Shown: positions 21,091 to 31,283 of the stretch, piece after piece
Numbering within the stretch: the first letter of the stretch is position 1
Layout of the letters: every line of letters starts with the position of its first letter
Notes under the pieces: model-generated
Told to the model about the DNA's origin: nothing
The model's database searches: none
What the model saw: only the letters and a program-made list of their open reading frames with translations
Source of the DNA: Muscardinus avellanarius
Taxonomy: Eukaryota > Chordata > Mammalia > Rodentia > Gliridae
Direction: 5' to 3'
DNA length: 64,000 bases
Assembly (NCBI GenBank): GCA_963383645.1
Contig: OY726567.1
Location: 63,395,234-63,459,233, forward strand
Position numbers and translations under genes: made by a program

Positions 21091-21839
21091 CATCTTTACA
21101 CATCTATTTTATTTGTCCTTTGTTTTGACATAGCTATTTTTAACCAGGTGGTGTCGCTGTAACTCCAGGCATCACTATTACTACGCGTAAAAGCCAAGGT
21201 CAAAGGTGGACTGGAATGTTGCTACTGCTTCTAATTACCATTTGAACAAGGCTCATCTAATTACCATTTGAGCAAGGCTGAAAGTTTACTTGAAGGACAT
21301 GGATTCAATTTTCACTCGCAGTCCTGATCTTTTTTCCACCGGAGCAATTTCATGTGGAAAGTTAAAAGAATCATTACTAAAAGAATAATAGTTATGAAAA
21401 AATATCTAAGAGTGGAGGAGTTTTTTGGCCAGAGACGATGCCCTCTCTCGGGGCTAATCGCCAATGACTACATGGATTCTCACACATGTAGATGCTGAGA
21501 TGGGGTGGGCAGCAAAGTCTTGGCAGTTTGTCATGTGTACATTTTTGTCTGGCTATTTATCTGTATCCTTTGTGATAATCTGGTAAATATAAAACTATTT
21601 TCCTGAATTTTGTGAGCCATTCTAGCAAATTATTAAATCCAAGTAAAGGGTCTTGGGATTCCATATTTATAACCAGTGGGAAGGCTAGAAGGGCTGGCCT
21701 GAAACTTTTGACTGGCATATGAAGTAGGGGCAGTCTTGTGGGACTGAGCTCCTTTTGGAGTCTATTTAGAGTCAGAAGTGTAGAAGTCTGTATTTAGAGT
21801 TAGAAGTAAACTGTAAGAGAATAAGCTCACACCCAGAAG

Positions 21840-22358
21840 ATAACACCTAGTTAGAGTGGGAGAATTGTTGAGGTTGTGGAGAAATTGGGACCCTGCAGAC
21901 TACTGGTTGGAATGTAAAATTACAACAACTTGGAAAATAATCTGACAATTTTCCCGAGGTTAATCTGACAATTTTCCCGAGCTTAAACATGGAATTACCA
22001 TATGGCCCAGAATTCCACTCCTAGGTATATATCAAAAGAAATGAGAACATGTATCTATAAAAAAAGAATTAGTTCAAGAATGCTTATGATGACTGGCACA
22101 ATGGCTCACACCTATAAATAACCCCAGATAATTGAGAGGCTGAGGCAGGAGGAACTCATATTCCAGGCCAGTATGAGCAACTAAATGAGACCCTGTCTAA
22201 AAATTTTAAAAGGCTGGAGATGTAGTTTAGTGGTAGAATGCCCTGGGTTCAATCTCTAGTATCATGGGGAAGGAAGATTATTGTGACAACATTAATTCCA
22301 AGAAGCCACAAAATGGAAACAACCTAAATGTTGGTCAGCTTAATGAAGGATCAATATA
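21840..22358 (+). mobile_element. Ancient L1, late ORF2/3' part (left half)
   Basis: Forward L1 text such as TTGTGGAGAAATTGGGACCC and AATTACCATATGGCCCAGAA. It continues at 25317 after the younger insertion, which gives the order of events. Confidence 0.75.
22089..22268 (+). repeat. Diverged B1-dID SINE
   Basis: GACTGGCACAATGGCTCACA head and GGCTGGAGATGTAGTTTAGT tail. Confidence 0.75.
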
Positions 22359-23433
22359 TTGAGTTTTTTTTATTGGTGCAATGTATTCATACATCATAAT
22401 GGTATAAAGAACATACTTTTGTAGACATACATGCACACATCGCCCAGTTAGCCCCTACCCAATCCCCACCCCGATCCCTCCCCATCCCTCCTTCCCATGC
22501 TTGGCTTAGTGGTTGACATCTAGTTTTATAGCAATTTATCCAATATTAACGATGATAATCTTACAAAAGTTTCATTTGTCTGATACCAAGCTTTAGATGA
22601 CTAAAAGATAACAGTTCAATAAGTTCAATATTTCTTTTTGCTTTCTTTCTTACCAGAAAATATTTTTTTTCTTTTCTTTTTTTTTTTTTTAGGTGAAGCT
22701 ATCATACATTTATTTATTTTTCAGAAAAGATCTATCCTGGTATGGAATATGGACTCTAGATACCCAAAACAATCTCGAAGATGAACAAAGCTAGAAGATG
22801 TATATTTTCTGATTTCAAACCATATAAAGCTACAATAATTGAAACAGTATAGTACTCTTCTAAAGGCAGATATATAAACTATTGGAGTTAAATAAAAGCT
22901 TAGAGATGAATTCTTCCATATATTGTCAAGTTATTTTTGACAAGGTTTCCACGAACATTTGGTGGAGGAAATAATAATCTTTTAACTAAATATTGTTGAA
23001 AAATAATAATTACATGAAAAAGAATAAAATTGGACCCTTACCTAACACATATACAAATATTAACTCAAAATAGATAAAAGACCTAAATATAAATCTTAAT
23101 ACTATAAACTTTTAGAAGAAAATCTGGGTCATAAAACCTCACAACATTGAAATTGGCAGTGATTTCTTGGATATGATTTCAATGGCACAGGCAACAAAAG
23201 AGTATACAAACTCCCTAAAAGATAAAAAAAAAATATTGTATATCCAAAGACAATGTAAACAGAGTTAAAAGTTACTGATTGAATGGGATAAAATATTTCC
23301 AAATGCTATATCTGAAGGTATATTAATATTCCAACTAGAAATCCTAAAAATTAGCAACAATAAAAGCAAATAATACAATTTAGAGATAGGTAAAAGACTA
23401 ACATAAATAATGAATCTCCACAGATAACCAATC

Positions 23434-24351
23434 TTAGTTGTCTGTTGGATGGAAAATCTTGTTTCTCTGGTTCTGGTGTGTGTTACCTATTTCTTCTTTG
23501 TAGTTAATCTCTTTGAGTATTTTCTCTAGCGCTGGTTTTGAAGACATAAATTCCTTCAGTTTCTGTTTGTCGTGGAAGCTTCTTATTTCTCCATCTAATT
23601 TGATAGAAAGTTTTGCTGGGTAGAAAATTTTTGGCTGGAAGTTGTTTTCTTTCAGAGTTTGGAATATGTTACTCCAAGCCCTTCTGGCTCTCATGACTTG
23701 GTTTGGGAGGTCTGGAGTGATTCTAATTGGTTTGCCTCTGAATGTCACTTGGCCCTTTGTTTTTGTTGCCTTTAAGATTCTCTGCTTGGCTTCCACATTG
23801 GTCATTTTGACAATTATGTGGCGTGGGGATCCTCTTCTCTGATCCTCTCTAACGGGGGTTCTATAAGTTTCCTGGACCTGTGTATCAACCTCTTGCTCTA
23901 TGTTTGGAAAATTTTCTGCTATTATTTCCTTGAAAAGATTGTTAATCCCTTTGGTTTCACCTTCTTTTCCCTCCTGTATTCCAATTATTCTTAGGTTAGC
24001 TCTCTTAAAATGGGCCCATATTTCTTCAATGTCAGATTCCTGCTGTCGGATTTTTTTTTCTAAATTAGAAACTATGCGTTCACTTTTTGAACGATCATCT
24101 TCTAGGAGCGAGATTCTATTCTCCATGTGGTCTAATCGGTTGTTTGTACTTTGAATTGAGGCCTTTACTTCATTAATTGCATCCTTTATCTCTCTTTGGC
24201 TCTCTCTGAATTCTTTTAGAAACACCTCTATTATTTCTACAGTTATTTTCCTGATTTGATCTTCTATAAATCTCTGAATTTCTGTTTTATCAGGTTCTGA
24301 TGTTGTGGGGTTGTGGGCATTCATTGCTCCATTGTTATTCCTCTTTCCCAT
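23434..24351 (-). CDS. L1 ORF1 protein, 305 residues, open
   Basis: A complete ORF1p-like frame of a LINE-1-type element. ORF1p is a trimeric RNA-binding chaperone that coats L1 RNA in the cytoplasm. Residues 1-45 are a variable basic head. About 46-115 form a coiled coil (heptads through IKDAINEVKASIQ, MENRISLLEDD, IRQQESDIEEI). About 118-215 form the RRM-like domain (RANLRIIGIQEGKEGE, RRGSPRHIIVKM). The rest is the C-terminal domain (GKPIRITPDLPNQ, FYPAKLSIKLDG). Start ATG and stop TAA are both intact, unlike the broken copies at 30.4, 37.0 and 39.1 kb. The stop lies just before the point where this element departs from the normal L1. An open frame in an otherwise neutral sequence suggests a recent insertion. 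Confidence 0.9.
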   Translation of the reverse strand: MGKRNNNGAMNAHNPTTSEPDKTEIQRFIEDQIRKITVEIIEVFLKEFRESQREIKDAINEVKASIQSTNNRLDHMENRISLLEDDRSKSERIVSNLEKKIRQQESDIEEIWAHFKRANLRIIGIQEGKEGETKGINNLFKEIIAENFPNIEQEVDTQVQETYRTPVREDQRRGSPRHIIVKMTNVEAKQRILKATKTKGQVTFRGKPIRITPDLPNQVMRARRAWSNIFQTLKENNFQPKIFYPAKLSIKLDGEIRSFHDKQKLKEFMSSKPALEKILKEINYKEEIGNTHQNQRNKIFHPTDN

Positions 24352-25302
24352 GATTTCGGAAGTTTGTGCCTTCTCTGGGTTCTTCCCTAGGTCACTACTA
24401 CTTCACTTAAGGTGCTGTGGATCTTGAGTCTGTGGTATCTCAGTCCCCACTACTCCTTTACTGGGTTGTATCGCAGAGTCTCAGACCCAGGGAGTCAATC
24501 GAGGCTGCTCTAGACCATGGGGGGTGCCAGGTTGGGCGTTCTCCTATGGTGTAATATCTCTGCCACCACCACTCCCCCACTGGGTCAAGTCCCTGGGAGT
24601 ACAGTACTGGGATTTCTCCTCTAGGGGCCGCAATTTGACTCACTGTGGAGTGCGCAGATGGAGCTGTCGTGGACTCGGTTAATTCGCTGCTGCTGCCACC
24701 GGTAGCAATATGGCGCTGCTGCCACGCCCTCAGCCGTGAGGCTGGCGTATTTCTTTTCTGTTTTTGAACTCCACTCTGAGTCCCTGCAGGGTGCGCTGAG
24801 CCCAGCCCCTGGGAGCTTTAGCTGTTCCCTGTGCCGAGAAATCTGCTGAATCCTGCCCGGCTGTTCCGCAGCGGCTCACCTCGGCTCGCTATCCGCCGCT
24901 CCTCTCTGGAGTTTGGTGAGCTGTTGAGTGCATTGGTCTGCCGTCTGGTGAACTCGCCTCTGCCGCCAGCAGTAAGGCGCTGCTGCTGCGTTCTCAGGCG
25001 TGAGGCCGGCGTATCTCTTCTCTGGTTTCTGGGCTCCATTATGAGTTCCTTTCCTCTCTGGAGCCTGGTGTTGCAAGGCAAAATGGCGCCCGCCGCTTCA
25101 CGCCGTGGCTCCGGCTGCAGCACTGCAGTCTGGTTTCTGGTGTCTTGTTTTTCCAGCCCTCTTTTTCTCTGTCCCTTAAAATTACATTTTTTGTTTCTCT
25201 GCTGATGGTGTTTTCTGGCTATGAAAGGCATTGATTTTGTGGTAATAGAGATTGGTTGTTAGCGGGGCTCGTAAGCCCCATTTTGCTCCGTCGCCATCTT
25301 CC
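24352..25302 (-). promoter_or_regulatory. L1 5' UTR with internal duplication
   Basis: GC-rich and CpG-rich. It begins (reverse strand) GGGGAAGATGGCGACGGAGC, with a YY1-like AAGATGGC next to the first base as in active L1 promoters. A segment near 24685-24765 is repeated near 24953-25024 (GGCGCTGCTGC and GTGAGGCTGGCGTAT against GTGAGGCCGGCGTAT). Confidence 0.75.
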
Positions 25303-25316
25303 CCAATATATTGAGT

Positions 25317-25950
25317 TATTGAGCATTACTTGGCAATATGAAAGGAATTCTGAACTGATGTATAATGTGAAGGAACCTTGAAAACAAGCTGAATGAAAGT
25401 CACCAAAAACCACGTTTGATTGTATTAAAATGAAATATACAGAATAAGCAAATATAAAGAGAAAGTAGATTAGTGATTACATAGAACTTAGGAAAGATTT
25501 TTTGAGGGGAAATAAATACTGCTAACTTGTATAGGATTTTGTTTTGTTTTGTTTTGGTGGTACTGAGGTTCCTGAAAGCCCTTCTACCTCCAGGCTACAC
25601 TCCCAGACCTATTTTTACATTTTTATTTGGAAACAGGGTCTCCTAAGCCAGCGCGCATGGCTGGCTTCGAACCTGCGCGATCCTCCTGTCTCTGCCTCCC
25701 AAGTGTGGGGATTACAAGCGTGCTGCCACCACGCCCGGCTTAGGATTTCTTTTTGAATGAGGGAAATATTCCAAAATTGACTCTGGTAATGGCTGCGAAG
25801 AACCATTGAATAGTATAATATAAATGGGAGAATTGTATGTGAATTATATCTCAATAAAGCTGTTATATTTTTTAGTTCAACTATGAACTTTTTTGTGGTT
25901 ACATAAGTCTTCAAGTGGATGTTCTATAATATACTAAAGTGTTCGCTTTT
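25317..25950 (+). mobile_element. Ancient L1 3' end (right half) with SINE
   Basis: 25317-25545 continues the forward old L1 (AACCTTGAAAACAAGCTGAA). A CTTC-type reverse SINE sits at 25545-25741 with TAGGATTT duplicated at its edges. Old L1 text resumes to about 25870. Confidence 0.75.
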
Positions 25951-26353
25951 TATTTTTATTATTTTTTATTGGTGCATTGTATTTATACATCATAATGGGG
26001 TAAAAAAAAAAAAACTTGTGTAGACATAAATGTACACATCACCCAGCCAGACCCTACCAAATCCCCACCCACTCCTTCCCCATCCCTCCCATGCTTGGCT
26101 CAGTGGTTGACTACAATATGAATAAGTACATCTTGTGCTTTAAAGACTTTCCTTCTCCCCCCTCCCATCCCCACAGTTAGGTTGCCTTATTTGCTCCTCT
26201 ATAGGATCTCTTTTTCACCTGGAGTTCCTCCTATGACCCATTTCACCTTAGCTTTCACATATTAGGGAAAGCATCTGATTTCTTTTTGCAACTGACTAAT
26301 CTAACTTAGCATAATGTCCTCCAGTTCCATCCATTTCCTTGTAAATGCTGCAA

Positions 26354-29300
26354 TTAAGGTTTTTTTTTTTTATGGCGGAGTAAAATTCTATTGTGTACAT
26401 ATCCCAGTTTTGTAATCCATTCATCTTTTGATGGACATCTTGGCTGGCTCCATAGTTTGGCTATGGTGAATTGTGCAGCTATGAATATAGATACACATGC
26501 ATTAGTTTGGTAGTTTGTTTTCCTTTCTTTTGGGTAGATACCGAGAAGTGGTATTGCTGGATCAAATAGTAGATTTGTTCCCATTTTTCTGAGGATTCTC
26601 CATACTGTTTTCCAAAATGGTTGCACTAATTTGCAATCCCACCAACAATGTTTTAGAGTTCCCACTTTTCCAATCTTCACCAGCATTTGTTGTTGTGTTT
26701 TGAATGATTGCTATTCTATTGGAGTTAGGTGGAATCTCAGGGTAGTTTTGATTTGCCTCTCTCTGATTGCTAATGATGTTGAACATTTTTTCATGCATTT
26801 ATTGGCCATTTGAATTTCTTTTGTGTAGTGTCTATTTAGTTTACTTGCCCATTTTTTTATTGGATTATTTGGTTTTTTAGAGCTAAGTTTCTTGAATTCT
26901 CTATATAGTCTAGATATTAGTCCTCTTTCAGAGGAGTAGGTGTCAAAAAATCTTCTCCCATTCTGTTGGCTCTTGGTAGAGGTTCTTGACAGTTTCCTTT
27001 GCTGTACAGAAGCTCTTCAGTTTCATGCAATCCCACATATTGATTCGCCTTTTAGTTTGTGCCTTTGGGGTCTTGTTGTGACAGTTTTTTATCTGTGCCT
27101 ATGTGTTGCAGTGTTGGACTTATGCCCTCTTCAAGTAGCCCCAGGTCTCTGGTCTAATTTCCAAGTGTTTGATCCATTTTTAATTGACTTGTGCAGGGTG
27201 AGGAAATGGGGTTAATTTCCAGTTTTCTGCATATGGTTAATCAGTTTTGCCAACACCATTTGTTGAACAGGCTATCTTTTTTCCAGTGTATGTTTTTGGC
27301 CCTTTTGTCAAAAATCAATTGGCTGTGTGTGGACTTGTTTTGGGGTCTATTCTGCTCAATTGGTCTATGTATCTGGTTTTGTGCCAATACCATGCTGTTT
27401 ATTACAATGGCTTCGTAGTATAAAGTCGGGTATTTATTCTGATTCTTCCTGCATGGTTTTTGTTGCTGAGAACTATTTTGGCAATTCTGGGCTTTTTGTT
27501 GTTCCAAATGAATTTAAGGACTGATTTTTCTATGTCTGTGAGGAATGATCTTGGTAATTTAATGGGCATTGCGTTGAATCTGTAGATCACTTTTGGAATG
27601 ATGGCCATTTTAATGATATTTATTCTGACTATCCATGAACATGGCAGATCCTTTCATCTTCCAAGATCTTCGATTTCTTTTTTCAGTGTTTTATAATTTT
27701 CTTTGTAAAGATATTTTACCTTCTTGGTTAAGTTTATTCCTAAGTATTTTATTTTATTTTTTGTGGGAGATCCTGAGTGGAAGCGTTTTCTGATTTTTTC
27801 AATGGATCTATGGTTGGTGTACCGAAAAGCTTTTGCTTTTTTAAAATTGATTTTGTATCCAGACACTTTGCTGAATTTATTGATCAGTTTTATTAGCCTT
27901 TTGGTTGAGTTTGTTGGGTTTTCTAAGTATAGTATCATGTCATCTGCAAATAATGAAAGTTTGAGTTCTTCTTTTCCTATTTGTACTCCTCTGATATCCT
28001 TTTCTTGCCTTATTGCTCTGGCTAGAGTCTCAAGGACTATAGTGAAGAGAAGTGGTGATAATGGACATCCTTGTCTTGTTCCTGTTTGTAGGGGGAATTC
28101 TTGAAGTTTTTCCCCATTTAATATAATGGTGGCTGTGGGTTTATTGTAGATTGCCTTTATGATGCTGAGATGTTCCTTCTATTCCAATTCTCTGCAGTAC
28201 TTTGATCATAAATGGATGTTGGATTTTATCAAATGCTTTTTCAGCATCTATTGAAATGATCATGTAATTTTTGTCTACGGTTCTGTTTATAAGATGACTT
28301 ATATGGATTGATTTTCATATGTTCAACCACCTTTGCATCCCTGGGATGAACTCTACCTGGTCATGATGCATGATTTTCTTTATGTGGTTTTAAATGCATG
28401 TTGCTAATATTTTGTTTAGCAGTTTTGCATCCAAATTCATAAAAAATATAGGCTTGTAGTTCTCCTTACTTGAACTATCTTTATTTGGTTTTGGTATTAA
28501 TGTAATGTTGGCTTCATAGAATGTATTTTGGAGAGTTCCAATTTTTTTCCATTTCACGAAATAGATTGAGGAGTATTGGTATTCGCTCTTCTATAAAGGT
28601 TTTATAGAATTCACTTGGGAAACCTACTAGTCCTGGGCTTTTCTTTGATGGTAGGCTCTTTATTTCTGTTTCAATCTCTTTGATTGTTATTGGGTTTAAA
28701 TTTCTATATCTTTTTTACTCAGTTTAGGAAAGTTGTATTTATCTAGAAAGTTGTCAGTTTCCTCCAGATATTCCCTTTTGTTGGAGTATAGTTTTTCAAA
28801 GTAGTTTATGATAATCCTAAATTTATACACAGTCAGTAGTAATAAAATATATCCTTTTTCATCTCTTCATAATTTTGGTTTTTTTTAGTTAGGTTGGCTA
28901 GTGGTTTGTGTATCTTATTAATTTGGGGGGGGGACCAGTTTTCGATTTGCTGATTTTCTGTAGTTTTTTTATTCTCTACTTCGTTAATTTCTGCTCAGAT
29001 TTTAATAATTTCCTGTCTTCTACTGGCTTTGGGGTTATATTGTTCGTTAATTTCTGCTCAGATTTTAATAATTTCCTGTCTTCTACTGGCTTTGGGGTTA
29101 TATTTTCAAGGACTTTGAGATGTGTCATTAGGTTATTTATTTGAAGATTTATTTGAAGATTTTCTGTTTCTTTTTTATGTGACCACTCAGTGCTATAAAT
29201 TTTCTTAATACCGCCTTCAAAGTGTCCCAGAGGTTTTGATATGTTGTATCTTTTTGTTTCTATAAATTTCTTGATTTTACCTTTTACATCTTCTATGACC

Positions 29301-29991
29301 CATTCTTCATTCAGAAGTGTGGTGTTCAGCCTCCACATGTTTATGTAGTTTCTCTGGGTGTTCTTATACTTGATTTCTAATTTCATTCCATTATAGTCTG
29401 AAAAGACACAGGGAAGTATGTCACATTTTTTTAATTTGCTAGTGCTCACTTTGTGGCCCAGGATGTGATAGATTTTGGAGAAAGTTCCATGAGCAGCTAA
29501 GAAAAATGTGAACTCCGCTGTAATTGAGTGAAATATTCTGTATGTGTTCAAGAGGTCCATTTGATTAATGGTGTTCTTTAGTTCTGAGGCATCTTTATTG
29601 ACCTTTTGTCTAGAAGCCTGGTCTAATAGTGTGAGAGGGGTGTTGAAGTCTCCCAGTATTATTGTATTGGGATTTATGTGTGACTCAATGTTATAGTTTA
29701 TGAAAGTAGTTGCACCTATGTTTGGGGCATAAATGTCGATTATTGTTACTTCCTCTTGTTGAATTGTTCCTTTTACCAGTAAAAAATGACCTTGTCTCTT
29801 CTAATAAGCTTGGGTTTGACGTCTAACTTGTCTGATATCATAGTTGCTACTCCTAATTGTCTTAGAGTTCTGTTGGCATGGAGTACCTTGCTCCAGCCCT
29901 TTACCTTAAGTTTGTTTCTATATTTACTTGTAAGGTGTGTTTCTTGCAAGCAGCAAATAGATGGGTTCTGTTTTTTAATCAATTTTGCCAA
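26354..29991 (-). pseudogene. L1 ORF2, broken
   Basis: ORF2 encodes endonuclease and reverse transcriptase for target-primed reverse transcription. Pieces remain in several frames. 29773-29991 is from the endonuclease (SICCLQETHLTSKYRNKLKV). 28976-29560 is its continuation. 27241-27938 is from the RT ([20 protein letters not shown]). 26354-26686 is the C-terminal region (HCWWDCKLVQPFWKTVW). Multiple stops and frameshifts make it inactive. Confidence 0.9.
28980..29105. repeat. 63-bp in-frame tandem duplication in L1 ORF2
   Basis: TTCGTTAATTTCTGCTCAG recurs exactly 63 bases later. In the antisense frame a 21-residue stretch starting ITPKPVEDRKLLKSEQKL is therefore doubled. Confidence 0.95.
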
Positions 29992-30250
29992 TTTATGTCT
30001 TTTGATTGGGGAATTGAGGTCATTTACATTCTGTGTGATTATTGAGAGATAACTTTTAATTCCTGTTATTTTATTTCAGTTTGAAATAATGTTTCTTCTT
30101 CTTTGCTTAGTTGTCTGCTGCATGTAAGTTCATGTTTCTCTGGTTCTGGCATGTATTACTTATTTCTTCTTTGAGTATTTTCTCTAGTGCTGGATTTGAA
30201 GACATAAATTCCTTCCATTTGTTTGTCATGAAAGCTTATTTCCCCATCCA

Positions 30251-30453
30251 ATTTTTTTTGTGGGTCTGGAGATGGAACCCAGGAGCATTTGACCACAGAG
30301 CTACACCCTGCCCTATTTTTTATTCTTTATTCTGAAACAGGGTCTCACTAAGTTGCAGAGGGCCTAAGTAGTTGAGGCTGTCCATGAACCACAATCCTCC
30401 CGTCTCAGCCTCACAAATGCTGGGATTACAAGCATGTGCCACCACACCCAGCT
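30251..30453 (-). repeat. B1-dID SINE in L1 ORF1
   Basis: TGTGGGTCTGGAGATGGAAC tail. TTCCCCATC flanks both sides as a target duplication. Confidence 0.9.
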
Positions 30454-30805
30454 TCCCCATCTAATTTGAAAGATATTTTTGCTGCATAGGAATTTTTTGG
30501 CTGGAAGCTGTTTTCTTTCAGAGTTTGGAATCTGTTACTCCAGGCCCTTCTGGATTTCATGTCTTGGTTTGGGAAGTCTGGAGTGATTCTAATTGGTTTG
30601 CCTCTGAATGTCACTTTGCCTTTTGTTTTTGTTGCCTTTAAGATTTTCTCCTTGGCTTCTACATTGGTAATTTTGACTATTATGTGCATGGGAAACCTTT
30701 TCTCAGATCTTCTCTAAAGGGAGTTCTATACATTTCCCGAACCTGTGTGTCAACCTCTTGCTCTATGTTTGGGAAATTTTCTGCTATTACTTATTTTAAG
30801 AGATT
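30426..30805 (-). pseudogene. L1 ORF1, C-terminal part
   Basis: The reverse frame includes VEAKEKILKATKTKGKVTFR and RAWSNRFQTLKENSFQPKN, about 85% like the intact ORF1 at 23.4 kb by eye. SINE and provirus insertions break it. Confidence 0.9.
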
Positions 30806-30811
30806 GTTGAT

Positions 30812-31261
30812 TGATGGAGGACATGGAAGAAACCTGAGGAACAAAAGGTTCCAAAAGAGTTAAGGCAGTTTGGCAAAAGGTCAAGCTTTCTGAGACTCTG
30901 GGTGACTTCTGGTCTTTCTGGAATTTGTCACCCCCAACCCACCAGTGAGAGCGGGAACTGGCTGCAATTATTCTCTTAATAATCTTTAACCAGGCCTCTT
31001 TGTTTCTTCTTGTTTTTAAATTTTCCCTCTATGATTGTATTCTGCAAGCATATGACGTATGTTCTATATCAATCATCCTGTATTGTGTTTGAGATTGTAC
31101 TTTGATGTTTTTCTTTCTTTTGAAGTTGTGGTTTTGGTGCAGGGGAAAAAAGATATAAAAACTTAGTTCTAGAGAATAAAGTTGTCAGTTTCTCAAGAGA
31201 CAATTGTCCATGTCTTCATTTCAGGTCTCTCCCTCCCAAGTCCCAGAGAGGAATCTCCACA
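30812..31261 (+). mobile_element. Provirus 5' LTR
   Basis: 450 bp beginning TGATGG and ending CCACA. TATAAAA is at 31154 and AATAAA at 31175. GTTGAT immediately outside (30806-30811) is repeated after the 3' LTR (36887-36892). By eye it differs from the 3' LTR at only three substitutions and one 3-bp indel. Confidence 0.93.
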
Positions 31262-31263
31262 GA

Positions 31264-31283
31264 TGGCACCTGAAAACAGGGAC
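31264..31283 (+). promoter_or_regulatory. Primer-binding site, tRNA-Lys type
   Basis: TGGCACCTGAAAACAGGGAC two bases after the LTR. It resembles the Lys3 primer-binding site with one extra A. This and the 6-bp duplication point to a class II (betaretrovirus-like) ERV. Confidence 0.7.

Larger units (their letters stand above)
19783..21830 (-). mobile_element. ERV fragment, LTR plus env-side sequence (family shared with 49.6 kb)
   Basis: The LTR begins on the + strand with TGTTGTCGTAAG (19783). Read in reverse it has TATATATAAA at about 20351 and AATAAAG at about 19977. 20975-21125 aligns with 51475-51610 of the second copy (TTTCCCATTCGGGCCAATCT against TTTCCCATTTGGGACAATCT). The far LTR edge is uncertain and no open frame survives. 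Class is not settled. Confidence 0.55.
22359..25302 (-). mobile_element. Young ORF2-less L1 (HAL1-like) with target duplications
   Basis: CAATATATTGAGTT flanks both sides (22345-22358 and 25303-25316). Read on the - strand, the insertion has a GC-rich 5' UTR (25302-24352), an open ORF1 (24351-23434), about 0.9 kb of unrelated sequence and an L1 3' UTR end (22515-22359). The 3' UTR matches the neighbouring L1 at 25950-26112. No ORF2 is present. The middle holds an antisense piece of an older L1 (about 22730-23420) and an A-run. Half-L1 elements (HAL1) with ORF1 alone are known in mammals; the captured middle is the odd part. Confidence 0.8.
25951..30805 (-). mobile_element. Full-length antisense L1, 3' part
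   Basis: The 3' end shows TTTTTTATTGGTGCATTGTA (reverse of CACCAATAAAAAA). From there, reverse-strand 3' UTR, ORF2 and the end of ORF1 follow. The provirus at 30812 splits it and it resumes at 36893. Without the provirus the element is about 7 kb. Confidence 0.9.

Noticed and set aside
23642..24154. Forward frames opposite L1 ORF1
   Set aside because: Shadows of the antisense ORF1 coding frame.
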